DNA of 64,000 nt from Leptothermofonsia sp049200465 (lineage in GTDB: Bacteria > Cyanobacteriota > Cyanobacteriia > Leptolyngbyales > Leptolyngbyaceae), in NCBI RefSeq assembly GCF_049200465.1, contig NZ_CP120836.1, positions 1,364,001-1,428,000 of the forward strand, given 5' to 3'. Below, in pieces: positions 51,401 to 60,419 of this stretch. The stretch's first letter is position 1. Each line of letters starts with the position of its first letter. The position numbers and the translations under genes were made by a program. The notes under the pieces were generated by a model, which did not search any database, was not told where the DNA came from, and saw only the letters and a program-made list of their open reading frames with translations.

Positions 51401-51639
51401 GGGAAACCCTCTGGATTGTGGGCTGGTCGCTGTTGGGAGGGGTGGTGTGCTGGCAACTGCGGCGATCGCCCTGGCAGGTTGCAGGTGTAGTCGTTTCCCT
51501 CATTGTTCTATCGGGAGCCTGTTACCTGGTAATGGTGTTTCAGAGCGGTTGGGTGCCACTGGTACCCCCAGCGATCGCCCTGATTGTAACGGCTGGAGGA
51601 ATTGCTTTCCTCTCAAACCGACTCCGCCATCAACATTAA
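48442..51639 (+). CDS. Triple-TIR protein with C-terminal CHASE2 sensor and membrane anchor
   Basis: 1065 residues. Three TIR_2-type domains: TIR1 (about 4-165, DVFISYGRVDSRAFVLELHR), TIR2 (about 237-390, MFLCHADSDRAIADKIAKTL) and TIR3 (about 464-590, DVFIAYSRVDSDFVRKLNDA). At the catalytic Glu position of TIR NADases, TIR1 has SPYCCKE (Glu78) and TIR3 SPYCADE (Glu535), but TIR2 has SKFCQQA (Ala308), so TIR2 should be inactive. Each TIR is followed by a similar helical module (HTQWFVKALEWERHQ, LVKALKWQEQKRN, LLMRAMEWEQQGRDD). Then come a transmembrane helix (TVLLSGLAASLLIAIARFLG), a CHASE2 extracellular sensor (ELSMYDVLVRSRPSEPQDNR ... RIVLIGYTAKSTGAEDSWNT), and three closing membrane helices. 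The TIRs sit N-terminal of the sensor and are probably the output. Next gene: DUF928, 87 bp downstream. Confidence 0.88.
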   Translation: MYEYQDVFISYGRVDSRAFVLELHRRLSEKKLNIWCDFEDIPLGVNFQHQIDDAIEKTDNFLYVISPHAVNSPYCCKELEMAVQCNKRIIPLMHVEQIDREVWQRRFPDCAPEEWEDFQAKGLHSSFSNMHPVISQINWVFFREGIDNFEASFAGLEEVLERHAGYVRQHTQWFVKALEWERHQKNSHYLLVGEEREAAETWLKTRFGDEQPPCEPTDLHCEFICESIKNANNLMTQMFLCHADSDRAIADKIAKTLMRHGLTVWRNQADIGTGSEYQEAIQKGIEGADNIVYLLSPDSLTSKFCQQALDHAFSYHKRIIPIRLQFTEPAAQFSRQPQRGLDQIYDRVLEDTPNSSTIPSKLQGVQFIDLIEHGDEAQYRDAMNRLLHELQRDTVYYEQHKILLVKALKWQEQKRNPSILLQGYNLRHTEAWLKAAQGHRHPPTTLQEEFISESLKQPSEASLDVFIAYSRVDSDFVRKLNDALQIQGKTTWFDQESIASGADFQREIYLGIERCNNFLFVISPNSIHSPYCADEVEYAAKLNKRIVTVLHREVSPSELPPALAAVQWIDFRKHGGDFLANYGELLRTLDTDLEHVRTHTRLLMRAMEWEQQGRDDGFLLRGKDLSTSDQWLQQAVNKQPAPTALQTEYVTASWELPKRKVKPRTVLLSGLAASLLIAIARFLGLTQTMELSMYDVLVRSRPSEPQDNRFLIVSVDEDSIRFLDQWYEQSGGKLPDRALADLLNHLQPQQPRLIGLDFYRPFPAKPELVPLLKQMQNLVVLCKSSYEGEGTEKPPEVNSLDRLGFSDFVDDGGRTLRRHYLMQTADPKFCNTPEAFNLVLARRYLATEGKPFTSPLDDQGFYVRDMQFGETPIPQLLGNGSGYQEMNNQLRGYQTLLNYRTHNGDPGKLAPMISLKEMLTNPTKAEEAKDRIVLIGYTAKSTGAEDSWNTPYGKEIPGVVAQTQMTSQLLSAALNGRRLIWWWPLWGETLWIVGWSLLGGVVCWQLRRSPWQVAGVVVSLIVLSGACYLVMVFQSGWVPLVPPAIALIVTAGGIAFLSNRLRHQH

Positions 51640-51726
51640 TTCACGCCGCTGAAGTAGTCACATACCGCTCCCGCAGGATAAGCTGGTGAGCATTCCAGTT
51701 GGATAATTCGTCACACAGTATCGATC

Positions 51727-52509
51727 ATGAACCGGGTGCGATTAAAGTTTCGTCGGTTGCTCTTGATGGGGACTCTCACAGTTGTTCTCTCTAGTGCTGC
51801 ACTGTTGTTACCCGCTCCCCAGGGGCAGGCACAAACTTTCTTTGACCGCATTCAATTATTATTTAATCGTAAACGAGATCAGGGGGCAGCTTCCGGTCGC
51901 GCCAGGGGCGGTTCAGTGCGTGGTGTGTGTCCTCAAATTGCAAATTTGTCTCTCATCCCCCTCAGCCCTAAAAGCAACCAGGGACTGACCGTTGAAGAAT
52001 ATCCCACATTCCTGTTCTACCTGCCATTTGGTCGCACCGATAAGGTCAAGTCGGCTGAATTGCTATTGCTAGATAAAGACGAAATCCTGGGTGATCCCAT
52101 CCGGTTTCTCTTACCGGAAAGCCCTGGCATGGTCAGTGTCCGTCTTCCTTCCGATGGTAAACCTTTAGAAATCGGCAAGCAGTACAAATGGTACTTTTCT
52201 ATCATTTGCCAGGAGGACGAACCCTCCATTAATCCCTTTGTCTCCGGTTGGATTCAACGAATTGAACCCAGTTCTGACCTGGTGAAGCAGCTTCAAACGC
52301 TTTCTCCCAAAGACCAGTACGTTGCCTATGTCAATAATGGCATCTGGTACACCGCAGTAGATTTGCTTTCTCAAAACCGTCAGATGCACCCTGAAGAATG
52401 GAAGAGCCTGCTGGCACTTTTTGAACTTGCAAAGTTTGCCCGGGCACCTGTTACAGAACTACTCCCTGAGGAGCAACGGGAAGTGCAAAGTTCAGCCGGG
52501 CGGATGTAA
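51727..52509 (+). CDS. DUF928 protein, exported
   Basis: 260 residues. A signal peptide (RLLLMGTLTVVLSSAALLLP, cleavage near GQAQT) directs it out of the cytosol. The body contains DUF928 features: LSLIPLSPKSNQGLTVEEYP, TFLFYLPFGRTDKVKSAELL, YKWYFSIICQEDEPSINPFV, SGWIQRIEP, and the C-terminal helical YVAYVNNGIWYTAVDLLSQN. DUF928 proteins are cyanobacterial, of unknown function, and often encoded near CHASE2 and CHAT/hemagglutinin genes; here both neighbours are exactly those. It is probably co-transcribed with the TIR-CHASE2 gene, and its stop codon is only 4 bp from the stop of the convergent CHAT gene. A periplasmic ligand or partner for the CHASE2 sensor is a reasonable guess. Confidence 0.85.
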   Translation: MNRVRLKFRRLLLMGTLTVVLSSAALLLPAPQGQAQTFFDRIQLLFNRKRDQGAASGRARGGSVRGVCPQIANLSLIPLSPKSNQGLTVEEYPTFLFYLPFGRTDKVKSAELLLLDKDEILGDPIRFLLPESPGMVSVRLPSDGKPLEIGKQYKWYFSIICQEDEPSINPFVSGWIQRIEPSSDLVKQLQTLSPKDQYVAYVNNGIWYTAVDLLSQNRQMHPEEWKSLLALFELAKFARAPVTELLPEEQREVQSSAGRM

Positions 52510-52513
52510 TGCT

Positions 52514-55500
52514 TTACCAGGGACTACCAATCATTGTGAAAGAGGCCCAGTAGTAAGGATGGGAAAGGGGCTCATTCACTACTCCTAAATTTACCAGGTT
52601 ATCGGGAAGGGGGCTTTGTCCACCCGACCAGACCAGTTTTCCTGCTTGCAAGCGCACATTTCCCCGCAGCATTGCAATTTGCGCCTGCCGCAGAGCCTCT
52701 GCCCGAATGGGGGCCAGCCGTAGCCAGCGATAAAACTCTGCCATCAGCCCGGCAGTTCCTTCATCACTGACATACCAGAGGCTGGCGACGACCGATTTTG
52801 CACCCGACTGGGCAGCCACTCCAGCAAAGCCGAGTTCAGTTGTTTCATCTCCCACGGCCATGCGACAGGCACTTAAAACCACCATCTCCACGGGTGGGTC
52901 ATACCACTTCAACAGCCGTAATTGGTCCAGCCGTAGCCTGGTGTCCCAAAACTGAATGTAGGAATCACTCAGCTTCCCTGGCAAAAACTCGCCGTGGGTT
53001 GCCAGGTGAATGATGCCAAAGGGTTGATCCTGCCGCCGTTGTTTCAAGTTGCTCAGGGTAAAGCTGTCATCCAGCAGGCGGATGGTGTTGTGCAGGTTTT
53101 TGGTGATGGCTGATAGCTCTACTGTCACGGCAGGTAGGGCGCTCTGGTCATCAAACTGGGAAACTCCAGCAGTAAGAACGGGGACTTGCCGCAGATCGAC
53201 ATAGCGGGGGTCGGTGAGGCTGAGGCTGGGCATTAGCCCGATGCTGTACCGTTCCACCAAAAACTGGCGGCCATCGTGCAGCGCGGCTAGAGGCAGCGAT
53301 CGCATCCCTCCATCCAGAATAAACGCCAGATTATTAACCTTGCGTGCAACAAGAGCCGACTCTAAGGGCGCAATGATCCACTGATAAAGCTGCTGGGCGG
53401 CGGGCAAATAAGTTTGAAGGCGAGTTTTGCGAGGGTCAGAAGCTTCTTTGCGAAAGGTTCTAGCCAGTTCCAAAACCTGTTTGCGGGTTACCTCTGGCAA
53501 CAGCTTACGGACGGGTTCTCCCTGGGCTGTCACCAGAACCACTTCCAGATTGTCATCATCCTGCTCCTGTCGGGCTATTTTGGGTGCAAAACGGACGTAG
53601 ATCAACGCGGGTTTAATCCCGGTTGCCATTTCAATTCTCTGAAGGGTGCTCTGGGCACTCACCAGTGTTTGAGTGGGGGGCTGTTTGGGCAGGTTCAAGA
53701 AGTTGCTGAATTCACTGGTAGCCACGTCTTCAATCGGCGCGACGATTGGGTCAAGCGGCACGGGAGGAATGCTGGTCGGTGGCAACTGGGCGTTGGGAGC
53801 GGCAAATTCTTCGCGAGTGAGGCCGGTTCCTTCTTGCTGAAGCGTTTGCTGGATGACATCAACGCGGCTACTGCCCTCTGTGATGATTTGAACTTGATTG
53901 GGAGATGTGCCCTGAAAGAAGCTGACTAAAAACTCCTGGAGTGGAGGAATGGTGTTACTCGCTCCCGTTGTAATAGCTCCCTGGGTGCCGTTGAGGCTGG
54001 AATCACCAATGATGAATGGGACTCTCAGGAGTCCTCCACGATGCCGGATGGCGATACTGCCGCCGCCCAACCCTCCAGCCGTAGAAAGGCTGGAATTCAC
54101 TCCATTCTGATCCGTGAAGCTCTCAACGGCACGGAAGAAACGCCGGGTAATGATGTTGATATCTCCACCCCTGCCTACGCTACCCCCCTGAGCGTTGATG
54201 AAGCCCACCTGGATATCGCCTTCTGGGTCGAGGGTGACATTACCGCCATTGGCGATCGCTGAACTAGAATTAATTGCACCAGTGGTAATGCGGTCTCTGG
54301 CAATCAGGGCGATCGCGCCGCCACCTTCACTGTTGCTGGTGTCCAAAGTTCCAAGGGCGTTGATAGTCGCGCCCCCCAGGTTGAGATTTCCGCCACGGGT
54401 GGTAATGGAGCCTGTAATGGTCAGGGTTCCAGCGGTTGAGAGGCTAAACTCACTACCACCCGTGTCAATGGAACCTAGGGTAACGTCACCGCTACTGCTA
54501 AAGAAGCGAATCGCCCGACCAGGGTTTGAGATGTTTCCGGTGGTGATCAACTGGTTGGCAATCAAGCTGAGGGTAGCGTTATCGGCTCCGATTAAGATAC
54601 CGCCCCTTATATCGATCACTCCCCCGGCACTGGGCGACTGGAGGGTTACCGGGTCGTTGAAGGTAGCGTCACCTGCCAGAGTGATAACACCATAGCCATC
54701 TGCCCGCCCAATGGTAATGGTGCTGAAGCCATTTTGCAGTGCTGCCAGGTCACTGGATTGCAAATCAAGAGTGCCGGTGCCGCTGTCACTGTTGCCGCCG
54801 AGAGCGATCGCCTGATTCACAGTCAGGGGTTGCAAAACCAGATTGCCTGTTCCACTAACAGGACCGGCCAGAACCATTTCATCGGCGGTGAGCGTAATAG
54901 AGCCATTACCCATTACAGATTCCACCACACTGTTGGTGCTGATCGAAATACCCTCATTGCCAACACCAAACCCCGACCCAAGCGGGGAGCCGGTACCAAC
55001 CAGGGTAATGTTTCCACTCCCCGTTGACCGAACGTTGCTGCCACCAATCACCTTAATGCCAAAGTTTCTCTGCCCGGCACCATTGCCGAACCCGGTGAGA
55101 CTCAGATTGCCATTCCCTGTTTGAATAGTGGAGCCAACTTCAACCCGAATCCCCTGATTGTCATTGGTTCCATTGCCAGCCGTGCCAGTTAGCCGAACAT
55201 CACCACTAGTAGCGCGAACAGTGGCATTATTTTGAACCAAAATTCCTTCAGCCTTAGTGCCACCATTTCCACCTGTGCCATTGAAGATAACTGAACCCGT
55301 ACCAGTCGATTCCACCAGGCTGTTAGCAAAAATCACAATTCCACTGTTCTGTACCCCGGTGCCATTTCCGCCGGTTCCATTAAGAACAATGTTTCCATTC
55401 AATGACCGAATAACTGCATTGCTGTTGAGATCGATCCCATCATTAAAGTCAGTACCACCATTTCCACTGGTGCCAGTCAAGGTGATGTTACCTGCTCCGG

Positions 55501-58500
55501 TTGTTTCTACCACACCACCGCCTAAAAGTTGAATTCCCCGCTGAATCGTGCCACCCCCGCCTGCGTTACCTGTGAGATGAATGTTGCCATTACCAGATGT
55601 AATGCGTGCGCTATTTAGAATCTTGATGCCATTGTTCACGCTCGCCAGGTTTCCACCCGTGCCGACCAGTGTAATCGTGCCGCTAGTCGATTGCACCAGG
55701 CTGCTGTTGGCCAATTGGATGCCATCAACGCTGTTCACAAAACTGGTACCCGAAGCTCCATCTAATGCGGCTCCCCGGATAGAAATGGCTCCAGTTCCTG
55801 AATTGAGGATGGCGTTATTGAGCAAAACACCATTGGGATTAGCCGCAGTGCCTGCTGCGGGTGTGAGGAGGGGGTTGATTCCGCCACCCAAAACAATATT
55901 GCCACCATTGGAGTTGATAGCTGAGCTGGGGTTCATGACGATCGCTCCCACCCCATCCCCATTGCGATTGGCGTTCAGTACCACATCCAGGGGAGCCCCG
56001 GCAGAAGTAATCGTGGAACCTGCTCCCAACGTGATCGTATCGGCTGCCTGGAGGGTAACGCCAGTGGTGCCGGTGATGGTAAACCCCTGGGTGTTGATGG
56101 AACCGCTACCTGCGGGCGATCGCAGCGTTACTGGTGCATTAAACGTTGCATTCCCAGCCAGGATGATAGCGCCGCCCCCATCCTCGCGCCCAATTGTAAT
56201 CGAGCGAAAGGTATTGCTGAACAATTCAGGCGCACCTAAAAACGCTCCCCCTCCTCCAATGGCCAGATTGAGGCCGGGAGTGAGGGGTTGCAGCAGCAGG
56301 TTGCCACTGCCCGTAATTGGCAGTTGCAGCAGGGTGGAGTCGGTTGTGAGGGTAATGTCTCCACTCCCGGCATTGATGGTGCCGCTGGTTTCAGGAGTGC
56401 CAAAGGTGAAGGTGGTAATTCCATTGATGGCATTAATCGCTCTGCCAGTGAAATTAATCGCTCCTCCTGACGAGTCAACCGGAGCCACCAGCGCAATTCC
56501 CCGCGCAAAAACGCCAGTCCCCGTACTGGTGCCATCGAATGTAATTGGGCCGCCGCCGGAATTAACCGGGACAAAGGTGACAATTCCTTCTGCATTGGCG
56601 CTGGTTCCAGTGAAGGCGATCGCGCCCCTCTGAGCATTGACCGCTCCCAGAATTTCGATGCCTCGGGCAAAGTTGCCCGCGCCGGTAGCCGTTCCGGTAA
56701 AGCGGATTTCACCCCCGCCTGAGCTAATTTGAGCGTTACCCCGCAGGGTCAGCCCTGGCGATTCATTATTGCTCCCACTGCCGGAGAGGGTGATGGGTCC
56801 GCCTGTCGTGCCAATGGTAGACCCGGTAATGATGGTACCCGTGCCCCCCACTCCGCTGACACTCACCCCACCGGCAGGCAAGGAGGTCGTGAACAGGGTA
56901 GAATTTCCTTGAATCAGCACCCCAGTGGTATTACCCGCTGGAGCCGATCCATTGATAGCGATCGCGTCAGGCGAAGGACTGCTGGAGGAGATGACCACAT
57001 TTCCACCTAAAAAGGGGCCACCGATATTGACGCCAACATGGTTGCCCGTAGTCCCTGAAGCGATACCTGTAATGGCGATCGTGCCATTGCCACTGGTGAT
57101 TAAGGAACCGTTATCGATCGCCACCCCACCCCGGTTGGCCACTCCTCCTGCAAACTCTTGCCCCCGGATCGCAATGTTGCCCCCAGCCGAGTTGAGGGTT
57201 GCACCTCTTAATTCAACACCATGAGGGTTTACGGCTGTTCCTGTTGCAAACCCGCCGACTCCTCCTCCCAGAAGAATATTGCCACCGTTAGAGTTGATGG
57301 CCGCTCCTGGATTGAGAACAATGGACCCCGGTGCTCCACTTCCATTAGCATCGGATTCTAAAACGACATTTAAGGGCGCGGCAGTAGATGTAATTTGAAC
57401 ATTGCTAGCCTGGGAGATTGAGTTGGTTGCCTGAAAAATCAGATCCCGGTTGGCAGCACCCGTGTAGGTAATTGAGGCATTGATATTAATGTCTTCGTTC
57501 GATTGCAGCCGCAGAGAATTGCTGTTCAACAGGGTAGAGATGGTATCTGCCCCAATGTTTTGATTACCTGGGTCTTCAAAAAATCCCCAAATTCCATCTA
57601 GAAGGTTCGGTGAAACGGGAGTGGTGCCTGGCACGATGGTGATGGTGTCTGGGTCGAGCAACAACGTCCCAGCATTGCCTGCCGCTGCTGAGGTGTTTAC
57701 CGTTCCCTGAAAGCTAAGATTTTGGGCTCCACTGACTTCGACAAACCCCCCATCGCCAGCCGTGGCACCCCCACGAGCCGTAATCGTACCTAAAAATTGG
57801 GTGCCCTCATTAGCCCAGACAATGACCCGTCCTCCACTGCCAGTTTGTAGCCCATCGGCGCGAATGACGGAATCGCTGCTGACAAAGGTGCGGGCAGCAT
57901 TGGGTACCATTCCCTGCCCCTGATAATCTCCCCCAATTCGAATCGTGCCCGCAGCAACCAGGCTGGAAGCGTCGAGGGTTGCTGCCAGAAGGGCAACGCG
58001 ATCGCCCAGCACCGCAATTTGGGGAGTTGGACGGGGAGCGTCGGGAATGGGGGAACTCCTGGCGGTGGAAATTTGCCCGCTGGCGATCGCGTCGCCTGCT
58101 GCAGCCGGAATGGAGATGCCCGAACCTGTAAGTTGGATCGTGCCATCCGCGTTCACACCCACTCCGGTGGCACTGCCCAGGTTATTGCCTGTCAAAAGTT
58201 GGGGCAGGGTCAGGGGCGTGAGGGGAGGAAAGGGCGTGAGGGGGGCAGAGGGTGGAGCAGAAGTGATTTCCAGACTGAGGAGGCTGCCGGATTGACTGAT
58301 GCGGACCAGGCTTTCTCCAGGTACGGCGGCGATTGTAATCTGGCCTCCGGGAGCAGAGAGGGTGCCCGTGTTCAGAACAGTGCCACCCAACAGGGTGAGG
58401 GCCTGACCCTGACTCAAAGCTAAATTGCCCAGGTTAGCGATCGCCCCCGGTTCGGGCATCGTAAACGCAAACGTATTCGGTGTGCCAACCAGGGTAGCGT

Positions 58501-59074
58501 AGTCATTCGTGCCAACCGCGTTCAACCATCCCCCACACCCCACACCTGCCCTCTCACACCCAAACCCCACCCCGTTCGCCGTCGTTGCCAGAAACGAACC
58601 GGGCACATTCAACCGGGCAGTGGGACCAAACACAATCCCAGCGGGGTTTACCAAAAACAGGTTGGCGTTGCTGCCTGTAACCTGGATTAGTCCGTGAATC
58701 ATGGATGGATCACCACCCACCACCCGCCCCAAAATGTTTTGAACAGCTGGACTGGATAGAAAGTTGGCAATTTCTCCCTGATTCAGCCCAAAGCGCTGGA
58801 AGCTCTGAAACAGATTGGCTCCATCCCTGGAAAGCTTCCCACCACTGATGTCATATCGATTTCCATTGGGAGTAACGATGCTACCCGTTCCATCGATTGC
58901 TGGGGTAATCGACTGCGATCGCACAACCCCGGCATCAAGCATCTGCACCAGTACAGGCATTAGACAAACGGAGAATGATAGTAATTGCTGCCCAATTGCT
59001 CTCCTTTCGGCGGTCTGTATCCAGAAACGGTGCCAAGGAGTTAGCCTTTCGGCATATCTGGTAGATGCATTCAC
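52514..59074 (-). CDS. Filamentous-hemagglutinin-like exoprotein with C-terminal CHAT protease domain
   Basis: 2186 residues. After a long signal sequence (to about 55) comes a TPS-secretion domain: ITPAIDGTGSIVTPNGNRYD, FQRFGLNQGEIANFLSSPAV, GLIQVTGSNANLFLVNPAGI, VFGPTARLNVPGSFLATTAN. A roughly 1500-residue Gly/Asn/Thr-rich beta-helix follows (GSGNITLTGT-type repeats with parallel SGNGxIxLTG units). The last 330 residues form a CHAT (caspase-HetF-associated-with-TPR) domain with His2027 in IIHLATHGEF and Cys2070 in VEMVVLSACRMAVGD, both intact, plus GAKSVVASLWYVSD. It should be moved across the outer membrane by a TpsB partner, not present in this window. A caspase-like protease at the tip of an adhesin implies surface proteolysis or self-processing. 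Convergent with DUF928, 4-bp gap. Confidence 0.9.
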   Translation of the reverse strand: MNASTRYAERLTPWHRFWIQTAERRAIGQQLLSFSVCLMPVLVQMLDAGVVRSQSITPAIDGTGSIVTPNGNRYDISGGKLSRDGANLFQSFQRFGLNQGEIANFLSSPAVQNILGRVVGGDPSMIHGLIQVTGSNANLFLVNPAGIVFGPTARLNVPGSFLATTANGVGFGCERAGVGCGGWLNAVGTNDYATLVGTPNTFAFTMPEPGAIANLGNLALSQGQALTLLGGTVLNTGTLSAPGGQITIAAVPGESLVRISQSGSLLSLEITSAPPSAPLTPFPPLTPLTLPQLLTGNNLGSATGVGVNADGTIQLTGSGISIPAAAGDAIASGQISTARSSPIPDAPRPTPQIAVLGDRVALLAATLDASSLVAAGTIRIGGDYQGQGMVPNAARTFVSSDSVIRADGLQTGSGGRVIVWANEGTQFLGTITARGGATAGDGGFVEVSGAQNLSFQGTVNTSAAAGNAGTLLLDPDTITIVPGTTPVSPNLLDGIWGFFEDPGNQNIGADTISTLLNSNSLRLQSNEDININASITYTGAANRDLIFQATNSISQASNVQITSTAAPLNVVLESDANGSGAPGSIVLNPGAAINSNGGNILLGGGVGGFATGTAVNPHGVELRGATLNSAGGNIAIRGQEFAGGVANRGGVAIDNGSLITSGNGTIAITGIASGTTGNHVGVNIGGPFLGGNVVISSSSPSPDAIAINGSAPAGNTTGVLIQGNSTLFTTSLPAGGVSVSGVGGTGTIITGSTIGTTGGPITLSGSGSNNESPGLTLRGNAQISSGGGEIRFTGTATGAGNFARGIEILGAVNAQRGAIAFTGTSANAEGIVTFVPVNSGGGPITFDGTSTGTGVFARGIALVAPVDSSGGAINFTGRAINAINGITTFTFGTPETSGTINAGSGDITLTTDSTLLQLPITGSGNLLLQPLTPGLNLAIGGGGAFLGAPELFSNTFRSITIGREDGGGAIILAGNATFNAPVTLRSPAGSGSINTQGFTITGTTGVTLQAADTITLGAGSTITSAGAPLDVVLNANRNGDGVGAIVMNPSSAINSNGGNIVLGGGINPLLTPAAGTAANPNGVLLNNAILNSGTGAISIRGAALDGASGTSFVNSVDGIQLANSSLVQSTSGTITLVGTGGNLASVNNGIKILNSARITSGNGNIHLTGNAGGGGTIQRGIQLLGGGVVETTGAGNITLTGTSGNGGTDFNDGIDLNSNAVIRSLNGNIVLNGTGGNGTGVQNSGIVIFANSLVESTGTGSVIFNGTGGNGGTKAEGILVQNNATVRATSGDVRLTGTAGNGTNDNQGIRVEVGSTIQTGNGNLSLTGFGNGAGQRNFGIKVIGGSNVRSTGSGNITLVGTGSPLGSGFGVGNEGISISTNSVVESVMGNGSITLTADEMVLAGPVSGTGNLVLQPLTVNQAIALGGNSDSGTGTLDLQSSDLAALQNGFSTITIGRADGYGVITLAGDATFNDPVTLQSPSAGGVIDIRGGILIGADNATLSLIANQLITTGNISNPGRAIRFFSSSGDVTLGSIDTGGSEFSLSTAGTLTITGSITTRGGNLNLGGATINALGTLDTSNSEGGGAIALIARDRITTGAINSSSAIANGGNVTLDPEGDIQVGFINAQGGSVGRGGDINIITRRFFRAVESFTDQNGVNSSLSTAGGLGGGSIAIRHRGGLLRVPFIIGDSSLNGTQGAITTGASNTIPPLQEFLVSFFQGTSPNQVQIITEGSSRVDVIQQTLQQEGTGLTREEFAAPNAQLPPTSIPPVPLDPIVAPIEDVATSEFSNFLNLPKQPPTQTLVSAQSTLQRIEMATGIKPALIYVRFAPKIARQEQDDDNLEVVLVTAQGEPVRKLLPEVTRKQVLELARTFRKEASDPRKTRLQTYLPAAQQLYQWIIAPLESALVARKVNNLAFILDGGMRSLPLAALHDGRQFLVERYSIGLMPSLSLTDPRYVDLRQVPVLTAGVSQFDDQSALPAVTVELSAITKNLHNTIRLLDDSFTLSNLKQRRQDQPFGIIHLATHGEFLPGKLSDSYIQFWDTRLRLDQLRLLKWYDPPVEMVVLSACRMAVGDETTELGFAGVAAQSGAKSVVASLWYVSDEGTAGLMAEFYRWLRLAPIRAEALRQAQIAMLRGNVRLQAGKLVWSGGQSPLPDNLVNLGVVNEPLSHPYYWASFTMIGSPW

Positions 59075-59425
59075 GGTTTTGCGGCTGAATTTACGCCTGG
59101 TTATGCGCCTGATTGCGTAAGTGGGAAGGAAATTACATTACCAGAGGAAAACTGATTTCACTGTTTCCGTTACCTAAATTTAATGGAATTTTGACAAGTA
59201 AAGCCGAGTACCTAGCAACGAAGTAGGGTCTACCGAAACAGTATAAGACTCTTGCCCTATAAGGATTTCAAGCATTTTTCTGAAATCTAAGGGCAAGGCA
59301 AAATAGGCTGAGAAGTGCTGAAATCCTTGAAAACACGTTGAGCTTGCCTTGCATTTTTTCTGGATGTATTGACTGAAATCTTTCTTCTGCAAGCGATTCT
59401 GACTTTTTCAGCAAGCCCTACTTAA
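59075..59425. other. Intergenic region upstream of the CHAT exoprotein
   Basis: About 350 bp with no supported gene. AAGGATTTCA (59262-) and TGAAATCC/TGAAATCT repeats (about 59280 and 59370) recur in it; it should carry the minus-strand promoter of the CHAT gene. Confidence 0.35.
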
Positions 59426-60328
59426 CTACTTAATAAACTTCAAAAACTTCAAAATATGCTGAGCAGTGATCTGAGGCTTTTCCAAATGCGGCACATGACC
59501 ACAGTTTGGAATCCAGATCAGCTCGCTGTTTGCGATCGCCGACCTGAACCGCTCAGCATCGGCAGTGCCCAAAATTCGATCAGAATCGCCCCAAAGAATC
59601 AGCGTGGGTAGCGTAATCTGAGCAATCTTATCAGCCAAAAACGTATAGCCGCCACTGCGGGTAAAGGCAATCATTGCCCGCCGCCAACCAGCCTGGTTCA
59701 GGTGCAAGGAGGTGCAGAGCAAGGCATCCGTTGAAACAAAGCTGGGATCAACGTAGGCATTCAGACTGACCTGTTTACGGACATTGGGACAACGCAAAAA
59801 TTCTGCTGCCAGATAGCCAAAGGGTGGCACCAGCCATTTGCCTACAGCCGGACCCATTGCAAATCCGGCGCTATCAATTAACACCAGCTTTTTGACGCTT
59901 TCAGGATAGGTGAGAGCAAAATCGATCGCAACCGCTCCTCCCATAGATACGCCCACCAACACCACTGGCTGCTGAATTAACTTTTTCCAGAAATAGAACA
60001 GGTGAGTTTTGATAGCGGGTGGGTCAAAGGAAAGATAGGCGGGGCGATCGCTAAACCCAAACCCTAGCAGATCGACTGCCCACGTTTCATTTTTTGCCGC
60101 CAGCAGTGGCAACAGTCGACGAAATTCTAAAACAGAGCTATCAAAGCCATGAAGTAGGAGGATGGGGATGCCGCCGGTTCCCTGATGAAGGTAAGTCGTT
60201 TTAATTGGTTGTGAACTGAGGGGTGTCAGAATTTCTGTTTGCTGAATACTCTGGGCCAGGTCAATCGACTCAGGTTCCGTCAGTTGAGCAACATCCACCG
60301 GAAGAAAATCAGGAAATGATGGACTCAT
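59426..60328 (-). CDS. Alpha/beta-fold hydrolase
   Basis: 300 residues. Oxyanion region ILLLHGFDSSVLEFRRLLPL, then VDLLGFGFSD, the nucleophile elbow VLVGVSMGGAVAID with Ser in GVSMGG, Asp in LILWGDSDRILG, and catalytic His in IWIPNCGHVPHLEKP complete the Ser-Asp-His triad. It belongs to the broad haloperoxidase/MhpC-like group of esterases and C-C hydrolases; many chloroplast and cyanobacterial members act on chlorophyll-derived or lipid esters, but the substrate cannot be read from sequence. No signal peptide; cytosolic. The gene is divergent from minC with a 91-bp shared intergenic space. Confidence 0.88.
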   Translation of the reverse strand: MSPSFPDFLPVDVAQLTEPESIDLAQSIQQTEILTPLSSQPIKTTYLHQGTGGIPILLLHGFDSSVLEFRRLLPLLAAKNETWAVDLLGFGFSDRPAYLSFDPPAIKTHLFYFWKKLIQQPVVLVGVSMGGAVAIDFALTYPESVKKLVLIDSAGFAMGPAVGKWLVPPFGYLAAEFLRCPNVRKQVSLNAYVDPSFVSTDALLCTSLHLNQAGWRRAMIAFTRSGGYTFLADKIAQITLPTLILWGDSDRILGTADAERFRSAIANSELIWIPNCGHVPHLEKPQITAQHILKFLKFIK

Positions 60329-60419
60329 CTTGCCTCCTCGCGGCTTCTATTAAGAGAGCCGATCCATTCGCTAATTTTCAGCTTATATTGATGGCGTTAA
60401 AGTTCTGGGTTCGTTTTTC

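Noticed and set aside
55581..56633. A 350-codon open frame, and several shorter ones, on the plus strand opposite the CHAT exoprotein gene
   Set aside because: Their products are Pro/Ala/Val-rich and lack domains; they mirror the repetitive Gly/Asn/Thr codons of the minus-strand beta-helix.
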